A DNA stretch of 64,000 bases from an uncultured Clostridia bacterium (GTDB taxonomy: Bacteria; Bacillota; Clostridia; Lachnospirales; Anaerotignaceae): NCBI GenBank assembly GCA_944378105.1, contig CALWGC010000001.1:38577-102576 (forward strand). The letters are read 5' to 3'. Positions 60,983 to 64,000 of this stretch are shown here, in pieces (the stretch's first letter is position 1; each line of letters starts with the position of its first letter). Below the pieces are notes generated by a model. It saw only the letters and a program-made list of their open reading frames with translations, was not told the DNA's origin and did not search any database. The translations under genes were made by a program, and so were the position numbers.

Positions 60983-61452
60983 TGGGACTCCTTTTTTGGT
61001 TCGTGTTCCAGTTGGACTTTTTCGATGGTATAGGTTGTGCCGTTGACGGTCAAGAGGGCAAAGGTGATGGCCTGGTCAAAGCGGCGCTTGCCGCAACTGC
61101 CAGGGTTTAGCCAAAGGATGCCGTCTTTTGTTTCTTCGGTATACTTGTGGGAATGGCCAAAGACAAGGATATCGATGTCGGTCAAGTCTTTGGGTACGTC
61201 TTTTTTGTTATGGACCAGAAAAAAGCGCAGCCCTTCTACGGTGACGGTTTTGGTCAAGGGCAGATGTTCGGCCCATTCTTTGTCGTTGTTGCCCCGGACC
61301 ACATGAAGGGGTGCGTAAGTTTCTAAGGTTTCTAAAATTTCCGGCCGGTTGATGTCTCCACCATGGAAAATCAAATCGCAGGAAGAAACGGCGTCCAGCA
61401 CCTGGGGACGCAGCAGGCCATGGGTGTCGGAGAGGATTGCAATTTTCGTCAT
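60979..61452 (-). CDS. YfcE/MJ0936-type metallophosphodiesterase
   Basis: The 157-residue calcineurin-like protein has AILSDTHGLLRPQVL (Asp-x-His), IFHGGDINRPE (Gly-Asp), VVRGNNDKE (Gly-Asn-x-Asp), FLVHNKKD (His) and LVFGHSHKYTEE (Gly-His-x-His), the complete dimetal set. It hydrolyses phosphodiesters in vitro; its physiological substrate is unknown. AGGAGG lies 5 bases before the ATG at 61452. It is the first gene of the three-gene overlapping cluster. Confidence 0.92.
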   Translation of the reverse strand: MTKIAILSDTHGLLRPQVLDAVSSCDLIFHGGDINRPEILETLETYAPLHVVRGNNDKEWAEHLPLTKTVTVEGLRFFLVHNKKDVPKDLTDIDILVFGHSHKYTEETKDGILWLNPGSCGKRRFDQAITFALLTVNGTTYTIEKVQLEHEPKKESQ

Positions 61453-61583
61453 AGGAGCCTCCTTGGGTACAGTTTCTTTCTTTATTATAGCAGTCTTGAA
61501 ACAGGGGTCAAGACAAAGAAAGCCGTTGGCAAAGGGTGCTATTTCTGTTATGATGAAAAAAAGGGCCAAAAGGAGGGTGCGGT

Positions 61584-62129
61584 ATGAAACAAAGGTGGAT
61601 CAAAACAGGGCTTTTGTTGTTGGTTTGTTGGATGCTTTTGGTTGGGTGTAAGAAGGCAGAGCCAGGGCCTTACACGGTGGAAAAAAACGGTGTCGTTTAT
61701 ACCATCGATATGGAACAGGGCACCGTTTCTGACGGAAAAGAAACGTATCATTTTACCTTTTCTTCCAAGGCCAATGGATACCGGCTGGAGATTGTGTATC
61801 CCGATGGTTCCACCTATTGGTGGGAACAGGCGGACAATATGGGCTATGGCGGCTGGAGCGAGGATTATGACGAGACCAAGTATGCCTCTGGATGGGATTT
61901 GGAAGATGTGTTGACCGAAGGCAGAAAACCGGCCAAGGAAAAAAACGTGGTGCTGATCTTGCTGCTTTTGATTGTAGGGGGATTGCATACGGCAAAGCCA
62001 GATGCCATGTGGTATTTACAGTACGGTTGGAAGTTTCAAGATGCCAAACCATCGGAAGAGGCGTTGATGGTAAACCGCCTGGGCGGTGTACTGGCCCTGG
62101 TGGTGGCGGTTCTTTTGTTGTTGCTTTAA
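61584..62129 (+). CDS. Predicted lipoprotein with C-terminal membrane helices (DUF6199-like)
   Basis: The 181-residue protein has a lipoprotein signal (LLLLVCWMLLVGCKKAEPG, lipobox LVGC with Cys22). A beta-rich extracellular segment covers about 30-110 (TVEKNGVVYTIDMEQGTVSD). A hydrophobic helix follows at about 122-136, then DAMWYLQYGWKFQDAKPSEEAL and a final helix (LGGVLALVVAVLLLLL). The WYLQ-GWKF-DA-PSE segment resembles DUF6199. A lipid anchor plus membrane helices is unusual. AAAGGAGGG precedes the ATG. Confidence 0.75.
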   Translation: MKQRWIKTGLLLLVCWMLLVGCKKAEPGPYTVEKNGVVYTIDMEQGTVSDGKETYHFTFSSKANGYRLEIVYPDGSTYWWEQADNMGYGGWSEDYDETKYASGWDLEDVLTEGRKPAKEKNVVLILLLLIVGGLHTAKPDAMWYLQYGWKFQDAKPSEEALMVNRLGGVLALVVAVLLLLL

Positions 62130-62132
62130 AGG

Positions 62133-62171
62133 AAGGGTCGTTTGCTTCATGTAAGCAAACGGCCTTTTTTT
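62133..62171 (+). terminator. Terminator after the lipoprotein gene
   Basis: CGTTTGCTT-CATGT-AAGCAAACG, then a CCT extension and TTTTTT. Confidence 0.85.
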
Positions 62172-62210
62172 CATGGAGAAGAACAGGCGCAAAAAGAAGG
62201 TGCGTTGCTA

Positions 62211-62239
62211 TTGACAGAAGGGGATAGATTCTATATAAT
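62211..62239 (+). promoter_or_regulatory. Perfect consensus promoter of the MarR-FUSC operon
   Basis: TTGACA (62211-62216), a 17-base spacer and TATAAT (62234-62239). Confidence 0.9.
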
Positions 62240-62264
62240 TAACTATGTTAATTAACTTTGTTAA
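62239..62264. promoter_or_regulatory. Double MarR operator
   Basis: TTAACTATGTTAA (62239-62251) and TTAACTTTGTTAA (62252-62264) are two adjoining 13-base palindromes that start inside the -10 box and cover the transcription start. Two MarR dimers side by side would block the promoter. Confidence 0.8.
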
Positions 62265-62279
62265 CTAGTGGAGGTGCCC

Positions 62280-62720
62280 ATGGAGATCGATTGGATGGAT
62301 ATGGTATATTATCAACAGCAAGTGCAAAAATTGACTCGTCTGCTTTTGCCGGCCAAACAGACAGACTTGACGGTGAGCGAATGCGAGCTGATGGCTTGGC
62401 TTTATGCGGAGCCGGAAAAAAATACGCCGGTATTGCTTAGCCAGCGCAGCGGCATGAAAAAAGAAGCGGTGAGCCGTTGTTTGAAAAGCCTTTTGGAAAA
62501 GGGATGTATCCGAAAAGAAAAACAACAACAAGATGAGCGCAGTTATCAGATTTATTTGACAGAGACAGGCATTGCGGCCTTGAAAAAAGGATACGAAATC
62601 ATTTTACAGCCCTTTTATGATTTGTGGCGGGCCACGGGGGCAGATTTTGAAGCATTTTTACAGGATACGGACCGGATTGTTTCCCGACTGAAAGGCATGG
62701 GAGAGGTGGAAGAAAAATGA
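62280..62720 (+). CDS. MarR-family transcription regulator
   Basis: The 146-residue winged-helix protein has TVSECELMAWLYAEPEKNTPVLLSQRSG, MKKEAVSRCLKSLLEKGCIRK (recognition helix) and the wing QQDERSYQIYLTETGIAAL. The ATG at 62280 has GGAGG 5 bases upstream; an in-frame GTG at 62268 lies before that site. The stop overlaps the start of the FUSC gene (ATGA), so the two are coupled. The double operator at 62239-62264 predicts autorepression, released by a compound that the exporter handles (inference). Confidence 0.92.
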   Translation: MEIDWMDMVYYQQQVQKLTRLLLPAKQTDLTVSECELMAWLYAEPEKNTPVLLSQRSGMKKEAVSRCLKSLLEKGCIRKEKQQQDERSYQIYLTETGIAALKKGYEIILQPFYDLWRATGADFEAFLQDTDRIVSRLKGMGEVEEK

Positions 62721-63775
62721 GTTTTTATGAGGCATTACAGATGGACCCGTCCATTTTGAAGCGATATATTGCAAAGGGGACTTGTTGGAAAGAAAAGAGG
62801 TTTTATTGGGTGGCCATGGCGGTGCGGTCGGTGTTGATTGTGGCCTTTGCCATTGGTTTTATCGGAGGGCTTTCTGTGGTATTTGGGCAGGAAAACACGC
62901 CTTTTGCGGTGGCTCTTTTTTGTATCTTTTTGGGGATTCGGTTTGTCAATTTTGCCTATTGTATGAAGGATTCGCTGGTGGCGCTGGCGGTGGATTTTGC
63001 CATATTGCTGTTTGTGCCAAGTATTGTGGCCGTTGTGCCTGCGCCGGTGGCGGCCTTGGTTCATTTTGTCAGCTTTTTTGTGCTGCTGTTTTTGACAACG
63101 CAACAGCCCCAGTTTGGAAATGGCGGGCTTTATAGTTTTGCCTATGTTTATCTCACCGGTAACCCCGTCTTTGGCGCGGCCCTGGGCAAACGGGCGCTGT
63201 TGGCCCTACTGGGCTATGGCATTTGTGCCCTTCTTTTGTACCGTAAGCACCGGCATCTGCATGCCCAGGTGCGCTTGTCTCATTGGGTGAACCCGTTTGG
63301 CCTGCACCAGCCAACCCATCTGTGGCAGGTGCGCATGGCCCTTGGCACCGGGATCCTTTTGGCGGCAGGCCAATTTTTTGGCGTGGAGCGGTTTATGTGG
63401 ATGGGCTTTGCCTGTGCCTCGCTGTTATCGGAATATCCTTATGCGGGCCATGTGACACAGCGGTTTTGGCAGTGTGTGTTGGGGGCGGTGGTTGGATCTG
63501 GACTGTTTTTTCTGGTCTATCAAATCACACCGGCTTCGTTTCATTCCTTGCTTGGCCCCTTGGGCGGGTTTTGCCTTGGGTTTTGCACCGATTATCGATA
63601 TAAGACGGCGGTCAACTGTTTTGGCGCTTTGATGTTGGCCAGTGGTATCTATGGCGTGCAGGGGGCCGTTGCGCTGCGGGTGCTCAATACGTTATGGGGG
63701 GCGGTCTTTGCGCTGTTATTTGCTTTTTTGTTTCATCAATGTGTAGGAAAACGGTTTGCAAAGGAAACGGTGTAA
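62717..63775 (+). CDS. FUSC-like integral membrane protein, MarR-regulated
   Basis: The 352-residue protein has about ten helices in two sets, separated by a short basic stretch (LLYRKHRHLHAQVRLSHWVN, about 175-195). The second set, with VRMALGTGILLAAGQFFG, WMGFACASLLSEYPYAG, RFWQCVLGAVVGSGLFFLVY and LGGFCLGFCTDYRYKTAVN, matches the FUSC/aromatic-acid-exporter membrane module (W-x-x-x-x-x-x-x-P/Y...R...G...G). It lacks the long cytosolic domain of the FUSC gene at 56252. It is probably an efflux component under the adjacent MarR repressor. Confidence 0.8.
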   Translation: MSFYEALQMDPSILKRYIAKGTCWKEKRFYWVAMAVRSVLIVAFAIGFIGGLSVVFGQENTPFAVALFCIFLGIRFVNFAYCMKDSLVALAVDFAILLFVPSIVAVVPAPVAALVHFVSFFVLLFLTTQQPQFGNGGLYSFAYVYLTGNPVFGAALGKRALLALLGYGICALLLYRKHRHLHAQVRLSHWVNPFGLHQPTHLWQVRMALGTGILLAAGQFFGVERFMWMGFACASLLSEYPYAGHVTQRFWQCVLGAVVGSGLFFLVYQITPASFHSLLGPLGGFCLGFCTDYRYKTAVNCFGALMLASGIYGVQGAVALRVLNTLWGAVFALLFAFLFHQCVGKRFAKETV

Positions 63776-63788
63776 GAAAGGCAGGATC

Positions 63789-63819
63789 AAAAAAGCCTGG
63801 GTATAGCCCAGGCTTTTTT
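63789..63819 (+). terminator. Terminator of the MarR-FUSC operon
   Basis: AAAAAAGCCTGGG-TATAG-CCCAGGCTTTTTT. It lies directly before the truncated tRNA sequence. Confidence 0.9.
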
Positions 63820-63841
63820 GATGGAGCAAAGCTCCTTTTTT

Positions 63842-63885
63842 TGGCACCCCCGGCGAGAATCGAACTCACAACGAACCCTTAGGAG
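63842..63885 (-). other. 3' half of tRNA-Arg(CCU): probable attachment site (att) of an integrated element
   Basis: On the minus strand, from the anticodon loop onward, CTCCTAA, GGGTT, CGTT, T-arm GTGAG-TTCGATT-CTCGC, CGGGGGT, G73 and CCA fit tRNA positions 32-76 exactly. The 5' half is missing: the bases to the right do not pair with the anticodon or acceptor arm. Instead they form a hairpin, CCCGAT-ACGAC-ATCGGG (63890-63906). A tRNA 3' end without its 5' half is the usual mark left by a tyrosine recombinase element. The rest of the window to 64000 holds no recognisable gene. Confidence 0.75.
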
Positions 63886-64000
63886 TAGACCCGATACGAC
63901 ATCGGGAAGTGGCATCTAATGCTTAAAAATGCTTGGAAATACAAGGTTTTTCAGCATTTCAAATCCCATCTGATACTACGCTGTGATAGCTAATTCAGAG

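Noticed and set aside
63842..63920. Complete tRNA at the right end
   Set aside because: The bases that should form the 5' anticodon arm, D-arm and 5' acceptor strand do not pair with the 3' half.

Overview
The window looks like the chromosome of a spore-forming anaerobe of the Bacillota (class Clostridia, probably Lachnospirales-like; the rank is inference). The signs are a SpoVT regulator, FeoA-FeoB iron import, a type II fatty-acid cluster that uses FabK with a FabT-like repressor, a dimeric-type glycyl-tRNA synthetase behind a glycine T-box, consensus sigma-A promoters (TTGACA, 17 bases, TATAAT) and strong AGGAGG ribosome sites. I see no rRNA, CRISPR array or complete insertion sequence. 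A truncated tRNA-Arg 3' half at the right edge suggests that an integrated element starts there.

Layout, left to right. 0-7.4 kb: an iron-type operator region driving a flavodoxin (cut by the window edge), a Cys/Met PLP lyase, a MerR regulator, spoVT, tRNA-Leu(CAA), an autoregulated ECF sigma factor with a zinc-finger membrane anti-sigma factor and an esterase, and an aminoacyl-tRNA deacylase. 7.8-12.4 kb: a MacB/FtsX-type ABC exporter whose middle gene is a large surface CARDB-like protein. 12.5-18.5 kb: rsmA, a small membrane protein, an unknown 589-residue protein and feoA-feoB-feoC-like. 18.7-28.1 kb: asnB, T-box and glyS, a large secreted SGNH hydrolase, an amidohydrolase, queH, a rhodanese and a CoA-disulfide reductase/rhodanese fusion. 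28.5-31.7 kb: a PH-domain membrane protein and a two-component pair.

32.0-41.8 kb holds the fatty-acid operon on the minus strand, in transcription order fabT-fabH-acpP-fabK-fabD-fabG-fabF-accB-fabZ-accC-accD-accA. A palindrome overlaps the fabT promoter. A nitronate monooxygenase/FabK-like gene is divergent from it. 43.2-46 kb carries two panB copies, about 87% identical, each with its own perfect consensus promoter, on either side of a GntR/FadR regulator. 46.1-51 kb holds map and a phosphate module (Na/Pi cotransporter-PhoU fusion, phoP, phoR) behind PhoP-type direct repeats. 51-63.8 kb is mixed metabolism and transport: an HD protein, pyridoxal kinase, a flippase-like membrane protein, a LarA-family protein, a ZIP transporter, a frameshifted FUSC exporter, brnQ, an SGNH/HD/phosphoesterase cluster, a lipoprotein, and a MarR-FUSC operon with a clear operator.

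The regulatory signals link distant genes. AGTTAG-N6-CTAACT palindromes occur twice at the flavodoxin and once at feoA, with a weaker version at feoB and a degenerate one inside the ZIP promoter, so a DtxR-like iron or manganese regulon is likely. A family of hairpin repeats occurs five times in intergenic DNA; the stems differ in sequence but stay paired, and the loop and flanks are conserved.
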